Positions 1 through 15,300 of a stretch of 64,000 nt of DNA are shown here, piece after piece (the stretch's first letter is position 1; each line of letters starts with the position of its first letter). This DNA is from Piscicola geometra. Lineage: Eukaryota > Annelida > Clitellata > Hirudinida > Piscicolidae. The position numbers were made by a program, and so were the translations under genes. The DNA lies in NCBI GenBank assembly GCA_943735955.1, contig OX030962.1:2999610-3063609 (forward strand), in the 5' to 3' direction. The notes under the pieces were generated by a model. It searched no databases. It was not told the origin of the DNA and was given only the letters and a program-made list of their open reading frames with translations.

Positions 1-155
1 TTGCAATGAGTAGAACGCTAACTTAATATTTCACCTAAAACAAAGACAGAGATTACACCCCCTGTTAGACCGTGCAAATAACGGAGTAAAGTTGCATGAA
101 GAGTAACTTCATCGAGACACAGGCACGCGTGAGGCGGTCATGCGCGCTGGAAGAC

Positions 156-3100
156 TCAAGGGTTGCAGCGACCGATGTAGCGAGGGTAGAGACAGACGTC
201 TCTGATGTGGTTTCTGTTGAACATCCACGTGAGGAACCTCTCGAAGCCCAGTCCGTACCCACCATGCGGCACTGAGCCGTACACCTGCGTGGTTGTGTGC
301 GTGCGTGCGTGCAGTGAAGGTGCTTCGGAATATAAATATACGAAAAAGAAATGCGACAATCTTCAGATGTCCATAATGCCAAGAGACCAGCATTTGTGGT
401 CACAAAATTTCGGAGATGATTTGTTAAAGCGTCTATTTGAAAACTATAAATAATACGTCTACTTTCAGACATTTAAAAAGTTGCAGACAAAGAATTTCGC
501 ATGGTTGAAAATTGCCATCATTAGACCCCTGATTTAATTTGTTTAAATGTCTTCGAAAAATGAAAGAAAAGCAAGGTGGGAAGAGTTGGAGAAGCTAGTA
601 AAAGTAGAAAACCTCAAAAACTGAACAGCCTTCACCAAAAAATCGACAACAAACATATGTAACTTCAGATTCGGAAGATATATCACTGATGCCTAAGTCA
701 ATCCTTAGACGTTATAGAAGAGATTCTGAAGTGGGCTTTGAGAATTGTCCTTTTGTTTGGTGGCATCAACACGAAGGGGCATATCCGATTCTTGCGAAAC
801 TGCCAAGAAAGTACTTGTCATCTCCTGCAAGTACAGTTCCATGTGAACGTCTATTCAGCTTGTCAGGACACATAGTTAGCATGAAAAGAGACTCTATATA
901 CCAAACTAATGTAGACAAGCTTGTTTGCCTGGGTAACTGGCTCATTTATGGATTCATTTTGTTTTCTCTAAAATGTGGATTATTTTAATTAATAAATTTT
1001 GATTAAACTTAAATAGTTTCTGTTAAATTTGTCGAAAAAATATTTAAAATATTATTTTAGACTATTTTTAAATCACCCAAAAAAATATTGCGTTAAAAGT
1101 AGATAAAAATACGTAAGCGTCCGATTAACGGCGATTTAAATGTTTAATAACTTTAATTATTATTAAAAACATTTAGTGATAATAATAGTTATTATTAATA
1201 CAATAATGAAAATTAAAATAATAAATATTTTATTATTAGTAGAGTGAAAGAAGCGAATAGAGAAGAAGAGGCACCCTCTGGTCAGTGTAGTACTTGTAGT
1301 CTGTAGGGTCGATGCCTTCCCTCTTGTAGCCTGTGCAGGTGGTAGCACTTTCATCATCATCATAACCATCATCGTCGGCATAACTATCATCATCATCATT
1401 ACACTCTTTATCATCATCATCATCATCATCGTTATCCACTTCATCATCATCATCATCATCGTTATTCTCTTCGTCTTCATCATCATCATCGTTATTCTCT
1501 TCATCATCATCATCATCATTATCCTCCTAATTAAAAGTATATATACTTTAAAATCTCATTTTCGCACACTACCCAACCACCCTCCTACCCACTCCACCAT
1601 CCACCACCCCCCTTCTCTACCCACTCCACCATTCACAACCCCCCCTTCTCTGCCCCCTCCACCATCCACCACCCCTTCTCCACCCACTCCATTATCTCCC
1701 TCCTTCTCTACCCACTCCCCCATCCACCACCCCCCCCCTTTTCTACCCACTCCACCACCACCTTCTCTACCCACTCCACCACCCCCCCTTCTCTCCCACT
1801 CCACCATCCATCACCCGCCCCCTTCTCTATCCACTCCACCATCCACCACCCTCTTCTCTACCCACTCCACCATCCACCACCCCTTCTCTACCCACTCCAC
1901 CATCCACCACCCCCTTCTCTACCCACTCCACCATCCACCACCCCTTCTCTACCCCCTCCACCATCCACCACCCCTTCTCTACCCACTCCACCATCCACCA
2001 CCCCTTCCCTACCCACTCCACCATCCACCACCCCTTCTCTACCCATTCCACCATCCACCACCCCCTTCTCTACCCACTCCACCATCCACCACCCCTTCTC
2101 TACCCACTCCACCATCCACCACCCCTTCTCTACCCACTCCACCATCCACCACCCCTTCTCTACCCACTCCACCATCCACCACCCCTTCTCTACCCACTCC
2201 ACCATCCACCACCCCTTCTCTACCCACTCCACCATCCACCACCCCTTCTCTACCCACTCCACCATCCACCACCCCCTTCTCTACCCACTCCACCATCCAT
2301 CACCCCTTCTCTACCCACTCCACCATCCACCCTCCTCCTCTACCCACTCCACCATCCACCACCCCCTTCTCTACCCACTCCACCATCCACCACCCCTTGT
2401 CTACCCACTCCACCATCCACCACGCCTTCTCTACCCACTCCACCATCCACCACCCCTTCTCTACCCACTCCACCATCCACCACCCCCTTCTCTACCCACT
2501 CCACCATCCACCACGCCTTCTCTACCCACTCCACCATCCACCACCCCTTCTCTACCCACTCCACCATCCACCACCCCCTTCTCTACCCACTCCACCATCC
2601 ACCACCCCTTCTCTACCCACTCCACTATCCACCACCCCTTCTCTACCCACTCCACCATCCACCCTCCTCCTCTACCCACTCCACCATCCACCACCCCCTT
2701 CTCTACCCACTCCACCATCCACCACCCCTTCTCTACCTACTCCACCATCCACCCTCCTCCTCTACCCACTCCACCATCCACCACCCCCTTCTCTACCCAC
2801 TCCACCATCCACCACCCCTTCTCTACCCACTCCACCATCCACCACCCCTTCTCTACCCACTCCACCATCCACCACCCCTTCTCTACCCACTCCACCATCC
2901 ACCCTCCTCCTCTACCCACTCCACCATCCACCACCCCTTCTCTACCCACTCCACGATCCACCACCCCCTTCTCTACCCACTCCACCATCCATCACCCCTT
3001 CTCTACCCACTCCACCATCCACCCTCCTCCTCTACCCACTCCACCATCCACCACCCCCTTCTCTACCCACTCCACCATCCACCATCCCTTCTCTACCCAC

Positions 3101-3305
3101 TCCACCATCCACCACCCCTTCTCTACCCACTCCACCATCCACCACCCCTTCTCTACCCACTCCACCCCCTGACAAACCTTCGAGCAGTTCTTGATAGTCG
3201 TGTATCCTCATCGAACCACCCACGATCTCACCCACTCCTGGAATCAGTATGTCCACCGACTCCGTCACTCTGCGGTCGCTCGCGTCCTGTCGTCGTCGTC
3301 GTGGG

Positions 3306-3348
<43 letters not shown>

Positions 3349-6300
3349 AATGATGTACCATAAGTTTTACGATGATTGAAGAAATGATTATTAGTATCAC
3401 CCTCATCATCATCATCATCACGACTCTCATCACCTCCATCATCATTGCCATAATAATAATTACTAGCATTATTATAGTGGCGTATAACCCGAACGGGCTT
3501 CGAGGCCACTTAGGCTGCATATTTTCATTTGCGCCTTTGGGTTACTAGGGCATTGGTTGCACTTGAACCTAGGACCTTTCATTATTGGTCAAGCCCAGAG
3601 TCGTTGCCGACTCGGCTACCCGTTCACCATCGCCATCGCCATCATCATCCTCATGATCATCATCATCACCATCATCATCCTCATCATCATCATCATCACC
3701 ATCATGATCCTCATCATCATCATCATCACCATCATGATCATGATCATCATCATGAGCACCTTTTGCATGTAGAAGGCCTTGATGTTAGCAGGAAAGCGAC
3801 ACAGCATGATTGGCTCGTTGATTATGTCAGTCATCTTCCTGGTGGTGATGATGATGATGGGGGTGATGATGATGGTGGTGATGATAATGGTGATGATGAT
3901 AATGGTGATGATGATGATGGTGATGATGATGGTGATGATGATGGTGATGATGATGGTGGTGATGATGATGGTGATGATGATACAACAGGAACCTCTCAGG
4001 AGCCTCGGGAATATCCTCTCCAAACTCATAAAAAGAGCCATCGTCCTTCCTTATGTCATGTTGCCTGTGTGGTGCGTGTGTGGTGTGTGTGTGTGTGTGG
4101 TGTGTGTGTGGTGTGGTGCGTGTGTGGTGTGTGTGTGGTGTGTGTGTGGTGTGTGTGTGTGTGTGTGGTGTGTGTGTGGTGCGTGTGTGGTGTGGTGCGT
4201 GTGTGGTGTGTGTGTGGTGTGGTGCCTGTGTGGTGTGGTGCCTGTGTGGTGTCTGTGTGGTGTGTGTGTGGTGTGGTGCGTGTGTGGCGCCTGTGTGGTG
4301 TGGTGTGTGGTGCGTGTGTGGTGTGGTTGTGTGTGGTGCGTGTGTGGTGTCTGTGTTGTGTGGTGTCTGTGTGGTGTGGTGCGTGTGTGGCGTGGTGTCT
4401 GTGTGGTGTGTGTGTGTGTGTGGTGCGTGTGTGGTGTGGTGCGTGTGTGGTGTGGTGTCTGTGTGGTGTGATGTGTGTGTGTGTGGTGTGTGTGTGTGGT
4501 GTGTGTGTGTGTGGTGTCTGTGTGTGGTGTGTGTGTGTGTGGTGTCTGTGTGGTGTGGTGTCTGTGTGGTGTGGTGTGTGTGTGTTGTCTGTGTGGTGCG
4601 TGTGTGGTGTGGTGTCTGTGTGGTGTGGTGTGTGTGTGTTGTCTGTGTGGTGCGTGTGTAGTGTGGTGTCTGTGTGGTGTGGTGTGTGTGTGGTGTGGTG
4701 TGTGTGTGGTGTGGTGTCTGTGTGGTGTGGTGCGTGTGTGGTGTGTGTGTGTGTGGTGTGTGTGTGTGGTGTCTGTGTGGTGTGGTGTCTGTGTGTGGTG
4801 TCTGTGTGGTGTGGTGTTTGTGCGGTGTTTTTGTGGTATGGTGTCTGTGTGGTGTGGTGTGTTTTAGTGTAGTGTAGTGTATATAGCAAGATGTTGTTTG
4901 CTAGACTGTGTAGTATGGTGTGGTGCTTTATAATCTTTGCATAATTTAGGGTTAGAAGGCAAGGTGGTTTGAGGATGATGATGACATTGATGAAGTTGAT
5001 GATGCTTTTAATAAAGTTGATAATGATAATTATTTAAATGAAGTTCATGATGATTATGATGATGATGATGATTATGATGATGATGATTATGATGATGATG
5101 ATTATGATGATGATGATTATGATGATGATGATTATGATGATGATGATGATTATGATGATGATGATTATGATGATGATGATTATGATGATGATGATTATGA
5201 TGATGATTATGATGATGATGATGCTGATGATGATTACTTGAGGAAGAGAATGGCCTCAGCATAGTCCATCCTTTTGAAGGGTTTCTGAGGAGCCTTGAAG
5301 TCAGGATTCAGTTCTAAGAGAAGGTCCCCTGCCTTGTCTAGTACCTGTGTGTGTGTGTGTGTGTATGTGTGTGTGTGTGTGTGTGTGTATGTGTGTCTCG
5401 AAGCTTATCCACGTTAATAATATTTGTCGATGTATTTTATTTAATTGTGTGTGTTAATTTGTGTATAACACTACCACCACCACATCACATCACATCACAA
5501 CCACTGCCACCACACCACACCAAACTACCACTACCACCACCACACCACCACCACACCACACTACCACAACCACCCCCACTACCACACCACAACCACACCA
5601 CAACCACCACCACCACAACCACCACCACACCACACCACCACCACACCACACCACAACCACCCCCACCACCACCACCACACAACAACCACACCACGACCCC
5701 ACCACCACCACCACCACCACACCACACCACACCACCTTCTGCGACACATCACATCACAACCACTGCCACCACCACACCACAACCACACTACCACCACACC
5801 ACGACCACACCACAACCACCACCACCACCACCACACCACACCACACCACGACCACACCACCTTCTGCGACACATCACATCACAACCACTGCCACCACCAC
5901 ACCACAACCACACTACCACCACACCACCACACCACGACCACACCACAACCACCACCACCACCACCACCACACCACACCACACCACGACCACACCACCTTC
6001 TGCGACACATCACATCACAACCACTGCCACCACCACACCACAACCACACCACAACCACCACCACCACCACCACCACACCACACCACGACCACACCACCTT
6101 CTGCGACACACCACACCACCTTCTGCGACACACCACGACCACACCACCTTCTGCGACACACCACGACCACACCACACCACCTTCTGCGACACACCACGAC
6201 CACACCACCTTCTGCGACACACCACGACCACACCACACCACCTTCTGCGACACACCACGACCACACCACCTTCTGCGACACACCACGACCACACCACACC

Positions 6301-9300
6301 ACCTTCTGCGACACACCACGACCACACCACCTTCTGCGACACACCACGACCACACCACACCACCTTCTGCGACACACCACGACCACACCACCTTCTGCGA
6401 CACACCACGACCACACCACCTTCTGCGACACACCACGACCACACCACCTTCTGCGACACACCACGACCACACCACCTTCTGCGACACACCACGACCACAC
6501 CACCTTCTGCGACACACCACGACCACACCACCTTCTGCGACACACCACGACCACACCACCTTCTGCGACACACCACGACCACACCACCTTCTGCGACACA
6601 CCACGACCACACCACCTTCTGCGACACACCACGACCACACCACCTTCTGCGACACACCACGACCACACCACCTTCTGCGACACACCACGACCACACCACC
6701 TTCTGCGACACACCACGACCACACCACCTTCTGCGACACACCACGACCACACCACCTTCTGCGACACACCACGACCACACCACCTTCTGCGACACACCAC
6801 GACCACACCACCTTCTGCGACACACCACGACCACACCACCTTCTGCGACACACCACGACCACACCACCTTCTGCGACACACCACGACCACACCACCTTCT
6901 GCGACACACCACGACCACACCACCACGCCACCACACCACCTTCTGCGACACACCACGACCACACCACCACGCCACCACACCACCTTCTGCGACACACCAC
7001 GACCACACCACCACGCCACCACACCACCTTCTGCGACACACCACGACCACACCACCACGCCACCACACCACCTTCTGCGACACACCACGACCACACCACC
7101 ACGCCACCACACCACCTTCTGCGACACACCACGACCACCACCACACCACGATCACACCACACCACCACCACACCACACCACACCACACCATCACCACCAC
7201 ACCACGACCACACCACCACCTTCTGCGACACATCACATATGAGATCCTCGAGCTTCAAAAGGAGATCTTCGAAAGTTATGAAGGCGCACTCCGCCTCTAA
7301 GTGTGTGTATCTGTGTGTATGTGTGTGTGTGTGTGTATGTGTGTGTGTGTGTGTGTGTGGATGTTTGTATATAGACTTTATGGGCTCTGTGTTTTTGTGT
7401 ATTTATGTACGTTTCTTAGTGTGTGTGCTTACATATATTTTTATTTATGTGTGTATTTATGCGTCTGTGTGAGTACGTGTGCAGGCTTGCGAATACGAGC
7501 CGTGGAGTCGCTAGGGTCAAAAAACCTGACGGCTCCGAACGTCAAAGAGCAACAGCCTTGAGAGAGCAGGGCAAGATGTTGAGAAGTTTGCAATACTTCT
7601 CCTAAGTGATAAAATGGTCAATATAAAACTCATCTCATTAAATACTTCAATACCTTAGCGATGCTCACTATTTTCCATTTTCTTATAATAATTTTAGCAG
7701 CAATGTATGACTAACAATCTAGAATAGCACGAAATTATTCATTTCTATAACATCTTTATCTAGGAAAAAAATTCAATAAAATTAATTAAAACTTAAAAAA
7801 TAAATTTTTATTAAGTAATCAGAAAGCAGGATTTAGGATGAATTGAGCTTTATTTTTGTTTTTTGTCGGTCAAAGTTTGCAAAAGTTAGTCATGTTTTGA
7901 CACTCCCTCTATAGGAAGTCGCAGCCGAAACCGTAACATTTTGGGAGCCGCAGTCGAGCCAGAATAAACTGGCGGTGCTGCAAGCCTGTGTGTATGCTTA
8001 AAAGTTTTTGTGTCTCTTTTTGGTATGTTTTTGTGTATGTTTGTGTGTGTCTTTCTCTTCCTTCTCGTCACCACCAACTCATCCTCTCTTCTTCCAGCCA
8101 CGCTCGTCATAAAGTCCCACCCTCTTCAGGCAAGTCTTGAAGAACACTACTGCCCCCATCACACACCCCTCCAATAATGCTACCCCACTGTGCCACTACC
8201 ACCAACAATACAACCCAACTCTCCTTCATCACTAACACCAGCACCACTCCAACCACCCCCCACCCACAACACCAAAACCTCCCTCCACCAACTGAGCCAA
8301 ATGTCTCCGAGTGCGGGACCGCTCGGCCCTGAACGAGGCCTCCATGCAGTAGACGTCGCCCAGGAGTGGCAGACACGTCTCCAGGTACAGCTGGCTTGAC
8401 TGCGTCAGACACACCTTTGTGGCAGTAGTGGTGGATGGTGGTCGATTGGGGTGGTTTGTGGTCGATTGTGGTGGTTGGTGGTCGATTGGAGTGCTTGGTG
8501 GTCGATTGGGGTGCTTGGTGGTCGATTGTGGTGGTTGGTGGTCGATTGGGGTGGTTGGTGGTCGATTGGAGTGGTTGTTGGTCGATTGGAGTGGTTTGTG
8601 GTCGATTGGAGTGCTTGGTGGTCGATTGGGGTGCTTGGTGGTCGATTGGAGTGCTTGGTGGTCGATTGTGGTGGTTGGTGGTCGATTGGGGTGCTTGGTG
8701 GTCGATTGGAGTGGTTGGTGGTCGATTGTGGTGGTTGGTGGTCGATTGTGGTGGTTGGTGGTCGATTGGAGTGGTTGTTGGTCGATTGGAGTGGTTGGTG
8801 GTCGATTGTGGTGGTTGGTGGTCGATTGGGGTGGTTGGTGGTCGATTGGAGTGGTTGGTGGTCGATTGGAGTGCTTGGTGGTCGATTGGGGTGGTTGGTG
8901 GTCGATTGGAGTGGTTGTTGGTCGATTGGAGTGCTTGGTGGTCGATTGGGGTGGTTGGTGGTCGATTGGAGTGGTTGTTGGTCGATTGGAGTGGTTGTTG
9001 GTCGATTGGGGTGGTTAGTGGTCGATTGGGGTGCTTGGTGGTCGATTGGGGTGGTTGTTGGTCGATTGGAGTGGTTGTTGGTCGATTGGAGTGGTTGTTG
9101 GTCGATTGGAGTGGTTGGTGGTCGATTGGGGTGGTTGGTGGTCGATTGGGGTGGTTGGTGGTCGATTGGAGTGGTTGGTGGTCGATTGGGGTGGTTGGTG
9201 GTCGATTGGAGTGGTTGTTGGTCGATTGGAGTGGTTTGTGGTCGATTGGAGTGGTTGGTGGTCGATTGGAGTGGTTGGTGGTCGATTGGAGTGGTTAGTG

Positions 9301-12300
9301 GTCGATTGGAGTGGTTGGTGGTCGATTGGAGTGGTTGGTGGTCGATTGGAGTGGTTGGTGGTCGATTGGGGTGGTTGGTGGTCGATTGGGGTGCTTGGTG
9401 GTCGATTGTGGTGGTTGGTGGTCGATTGGGGTGGTTGGTGGTCGATTGGGGTGGTTGGTGGTCGATTGGGGTGCTTGGTGGTCGATTGTGGTGGTTGGTG
9501 GTCGATTGGGGTGGTTGGTGGTCGATTGGAGTGGTTGTTGGTCGATTGGAGTGCTTGGTGGTCGATTGGGGTGGTTGGTGGTCGATTGGAGTGGTTGTTG
9601 GTCGATTGGAGTGGTTGGTGGTCGATTGGGGTGGTTGGTGGTCGATTGGGGTGGTTGTTGGTCGATTGGGGTGGTTTGTGGTCGATTGGGGTGGTTGTTG
9701 GTCGATTGGGGTGGTTGGTGGTCGATTGGAGTGGTTGGTGGTCGATTGGAGTGGTTGGTGGTCGATTGGAGTGGTTGGTGGTCGATTGGGGTGGTTGGTG
9801 GTCGATTGGGGTGGTTGGTGGTCGATTGGGGTGGTTGGTGGTCGATTGGGGTGCTTGGTGGTCGATTGTGGTGGTTGGTGGTCGATTGGGGTGGTTGGTG
9901 GTCGATTGGGGTGGTTGGTGGTCGATTGGGGTGCTTGGTGGTCGATTGTGGTGGTTGGTGGTCGATTGGGGTGGTTGGTGGTCGATTGGGGTGGTTGGTG
10001 GTCGATTGGGGTGCTTGGTGGTCGATTGTGGTGGTTGGTGGTCGATTGGGGTGGTTGGTGGTCGATTGGGGTGGTTGGTGGTCGATTGGGGTGCTTGGTG
10101 GTCGATTGTGGTGGTTGGTGGTCGATTGGGGTGGTTGGTGGTCGATTGGGGTGGTTGGTGGTCGATTGGGGTGGTTGGTGGTCGATTGTGGTGGTTGGTG
10201 GTCGATTGGAGTGGTTGTTGGTCGATTGGAGTGGTTGTTGGTCGATTGGAGTGCTTGGTGGTCGATTGGAGTGGTTGGTGGTCGATTGGAGTGGTTGTTG
10301 GTCGATTGGGGTGGTTGGTGGTCGATTGTGGTGGTTGTTGGTCGATTGGAGTGCTTGGTGGTCGATTGGAGTGGTTGGTGGTCGATTGGAGTGCTTGGTG
10401 GTCGATTGGGGTGGTTGGTGGTCGATTGGGGTGGTTGGTGGTCGATTGGAGTGGTTTGTGGTCGATTGGAGTGGTTGGTGGTCGATTGGAGTGGTTTGTG
10501 GTCGATTGGAGTGCTTGGTGGTCGATTGGAGTGGTTGGTGGTTGATTGGAGTGGTTGGTGGTCGATTGGAGTGGTTGGTGGTCGATTGGAGTGGTTGGTG
10601 GTCGATTGGAGTGGTTGGTGGTCGATTGGGGTGGTTGGTGGTCGATTGGAGTGGTTGGTGGTCGATTGGGGTGGTTGGTGGTCGATTGGGGCGGTTTGGG
10701 GCTTGGGGTGGTTGGTGGTCGATTGGAGTGGTTAGTGGTCGATTGGAGTGGTTGGTGGTCGATTGGAGTGGTTGGTGGTCGATTGGGGTGGTTGTTGGTC
10801 GATTGGAGTGGTTGGTGGTCGATTGGAGTGGTTGGTGGTCGATTGGAGTGGTTGGTGGTCGATTGGAGTGGTTGTTGGTCGATTGGAGTGCTTGGTGGTC
10901 GATTGGAGTGCTTGGTGGTCGATTGGGGTGGTTGGTGGTCGATTGGGGTGGTTGGTGGTCGATTGGGGCGGTTTGGGGCTTGGGGTGGTTGGTGGTCGAT
11001 TGGGGCGGTTTGGGGCTTGGGGTGGTTTGGTGATGGTATAGTGGTGGTATGAGGAATAGGGATTAGAGTAGAGGTCGGACATGGACGATTTTTCATTCCC
11101 GGTCCCGTCCCGTTCCCGAAATTTGTTTTCCCGTCCCGTCCCGTTCCCGATGGGACATCAGAATTTTGATTCCCGTCCCGTCCCGTTCCCGAATTTTTTT
11201 TTCCCGTCCCGTCCCGTTCCCGATGGGACATCAGAATTTTGATTCCCGTCCCGTCCCGTTCCCGAAATTTTTTTTCCCGTCCCGACCCGTTCCCGAAAGC
11301 TTTTTGTTTTTTTTATTCATTTTCGCTGCCGTTTTTACTGGTCCCAAACTTGCTAGTTCTAAAATTTATTTAAGAATTTATTATTTGAAAGTCAGAGAAT
11401 ATTTCTTTTAATGAAATAAAAAAACACGATTTAAATTTCAATATTTATTGAAATGAAAGTATTGTTTTTGAGTTATTCAATCAAGTCTTTATTGCTTTTC
11501 ACACGGGTTAAACCGTTAAGAGTTTCAGCTTTCAAATGAGATGATTTTGGGTCTGAAGTTAAACGACCACATATTGAAAAATTCTGTTCACAGCGAATAT
11601 AACATGCAGATACACTAAACAAAATTTTGGCTACTTCTTGTACTATTTTAAAATTGCTCATTTTACTCCAATAAAATAAAACATCTTTATAATTTTCAAT
11701 TTTTTTGGGACGTAATTGTGAATATTTGTTCAATTCATCCTCTTCTGAATTTTTTTCTTTGTTCATTATTACTAATTCTTCAATAATGTTAGAAATATTT
11801 TTTTAAACAACATTCTTATTGTCTACAACTGCAAATATAAAATCATTCGTATAATTTGATAGTATAATAATTTTCTTATAATTTTTACATTATAAAAACA
11901 AACATAATAGGTCTAAATAACCATCATTTGTTTTTTTTCTCAAAGGCACTGCAGCTTGGTCTGGCTGTAAAAAATGGAATTAAATTTTTTCTAATGAAAG
12001 TCTTGGTATTTATTTCTCTTCTATCCCAAACTTTTTTCCTATTATTCTTTCATACTGGGGATGCAACAGACATGCTGTCATATGAATGAGATCAATGGCA
12101 TCTTTTCTTTTGTCGAAATGATCAACTGTGGAAATTAATCATTCAAATTCAAAGTATTAATTTATAAAATTAAAATAATATAACTGACCATTTTGATTTC
12201 ATCTGAAAAGTTTTCATCATCACCCATTTGTTCTAATCTCCCTAATCTTTGGACTCATCATAACAACTTCAAATGTAGTGTTGGAGATTTTGATATTGGC

Positions 12301-15300
12301 AATGGTGGCTTTGTTATACATTTCCATTGCATTTAATACTTATTTTAAGTACGGAGTATCGATGAAATAAAGATTTCCATACTTAGAAGTTTGCTGAAAA
12401 ATCATTGTTAAAGAATCCAATCCCAATAACTGTTATTCCCGTTTTTCCCGTTCCCGATTTAAAAGTTGATTCCCGTTCCCGTCTTTTCCCGTTCCCGATT
12501 TGAATGTTGATTTCCGTTCCCGTTCCCGTCCCGAAAACCTATTCCCGGTTCCCGACTTTTCCCGTCCCGAAATTAATTTTCATTCCCGTTCCCGCGGGTA
12601 CCCGGTCAGATCGGGTACCCGGTCCGACCTCTAGATTAAAGTGGTTATTATGAATTGGTTATTCAATAAAAATCTCAATTCCGTACTAATAAACCCTTTA
12701 ATACCACTACATCATACCAACCACAACACACTACACCTACCACAACACACCATACCTACCACACCATACTACCTAACCTACCACACCACACCTACCACAA
12801 CACACCATACCTACCACACCATACTACCTAACCTACCACACCACACCTACCACAACACACCATACCTACCACACCATACTACCTAACCTACCACACCACA
12901 CCTACCACAACACACCATACCTACCACACCATACTACCTAACCTACCACAACACACCATACCTACCACACCATACTACCTAACCTACCACACCACACCTA
13001 ACACAAGACACACTATACGTACCAAACCACACTACCTAACCTACCACACCACACCTACCACAACACACTATACCTACCACACCACACCACACCACACCAC
13101 ACCTAGCACAACACACTATACCTACCAAACCACACTACCTAACCTACCACACCACACCTACCACAACACACTATACCTACCACACCACACCTAGCACAAC
13201 ACACTATACCTACCAAACCACACTACCTAACCTACCACACCACACCTAACACAAGACACACTATACGTACCAAACCACACTACCTAACCTACCACACCAC
13301 ACCTACCACAACACACTATACCTACCACACCACACCACACCACACCACACCTAGCACAACACACTATACCTACCAAACCACATTACCTAACCTACCACAC
13401 CACACCTACCACAACACACTATACCTACCACACCACACCACACCACACCACACCTAGCACAACACACTATACCTACCAAACCACACTACCTAACCTACCA
13501 CACCACACCTTCACCAACACACCACACCTACCACACCACACTACACCACACCACACCTACCACACCACACCAACCACACCACACCAACCACACCACACCG
13601 ACCACACCACACCACACCGACCACACCACACCACACCACACCTACCACACCAACCACACCGTCCACATCACACCACACCGACCACACCACACCACACCGA
13701 CAACACCACACCACACCTACCACACCAACCACACCACACCGACCACACCACACCACACACCGACCATACCACACCACACCTTACACACCACACCACACCG
13801 ACCACACCACACCACACCGCACCGACCACACCACACCGACCACACCACACCACACCACACCGACCACACCACACCACACCACACCAACCACACCACACCA
13901 CACCACACCGACCACACCACACCACACCACACCACACCACACCTACCACACCAACCACACCACACCGACCACACCACACCACACACCGACCACACCACAC
14001 CACACCTACCACACCACACCGACCACACCACACCACACCGACCACACCGACCACACCACACCTATCACACCACACCACACCGACCACACCACACCACACC
14101 ACACCACACCTACCACACCACACCACACCGACCACACCACACCACACCACACCACACCGACCACACCACACCACACCACACCACACCAACCACACACCGA
14201 CCACACCACACCACACACCGACCACACCACACCACACCGACCACACCACACCACACCGACCACACCACACCACACCACACCGACCACACCACACCTATCA
14301 CACCACACCGACCACACCACACTACACCACACCGACCACACCACACCACACCTACCACACCAACCACACCACACCACACCACACCTACCACACCACACCA
14401 CACCTATCACACCACACCACACCGACCAAACCACACCTACCACAACACACCTACCACACCACACCACACCACACCACACCTACCACACCACACCTACCAC
14501 ACCACACCACACCTACCACACCACACCTACCACACCACACCACACCTACCACACCACACCTACCACACCACACCACACCTACCACAACACACCTACCACA
14601 CCACACCACACCACACCACACCACACCACACCTACCACACCACACCTACCACACCACACCGACCACACCACACCTACCCTAACACACCACACCTACCACA
14701 CCACACCTACCACACCACACCTACCACACCACACCACACCTACCACACCACACCGACCACACCACACCTACCACACCACACCTACCACACCACACCACAC
14801 CTACCACACCACACCTACCACACCACACCTACCACACCACACCGACCACACCACACCTACCCTAACACACCACACCACACCTACCACACCACACCACACC
14901 TACCACACCACACCTACCACACCACACCGACCACACCACACCTACCCTAACACACCACACCACACCTACCACACCACACCTACCACACCACACCGACCAC
15001 CTCATCATCGAAGTAGGGCAGCTTGAAGAGGGTTGAGCCGCCCTCCACTTGGCCCTTCACCAGGGCTGGAGGCGCCACCTCTGTGTAACCTCTATGTCCG
15101 TGTGTGTGTGTATGTGCGAGTATGTGTGTGTGTGTGTGTGTCTGTGTGTGTGTGCGAGTATGTGTGTGTGTGTGTCTGTGTGTGTGTGCGAGTATGTGTG
15201 TGTGTGTGTGTGCGAGTATGTGTATAGGAGTAATAAGAACCTCTCAAGAAAGTGTTGTCGGAAGCACTGCTTCACCACTGCTGACAACCTCATGATCTTC

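Noticed and set aside
5351..7300. Pro/Thr/His-rich frames up to 649 codons
   Set aside because: Translation of CAC-rich and 28-bp repeats, open in several frames.
8419..11231. Long open frames on both strands (up to 860 codons plus, 738 codons minus)
   Set aside because: They translate a 20-bp tandem repeat without stop codons in several frames ([22 protein letters not shown]). They lie between two NARS1 exons.
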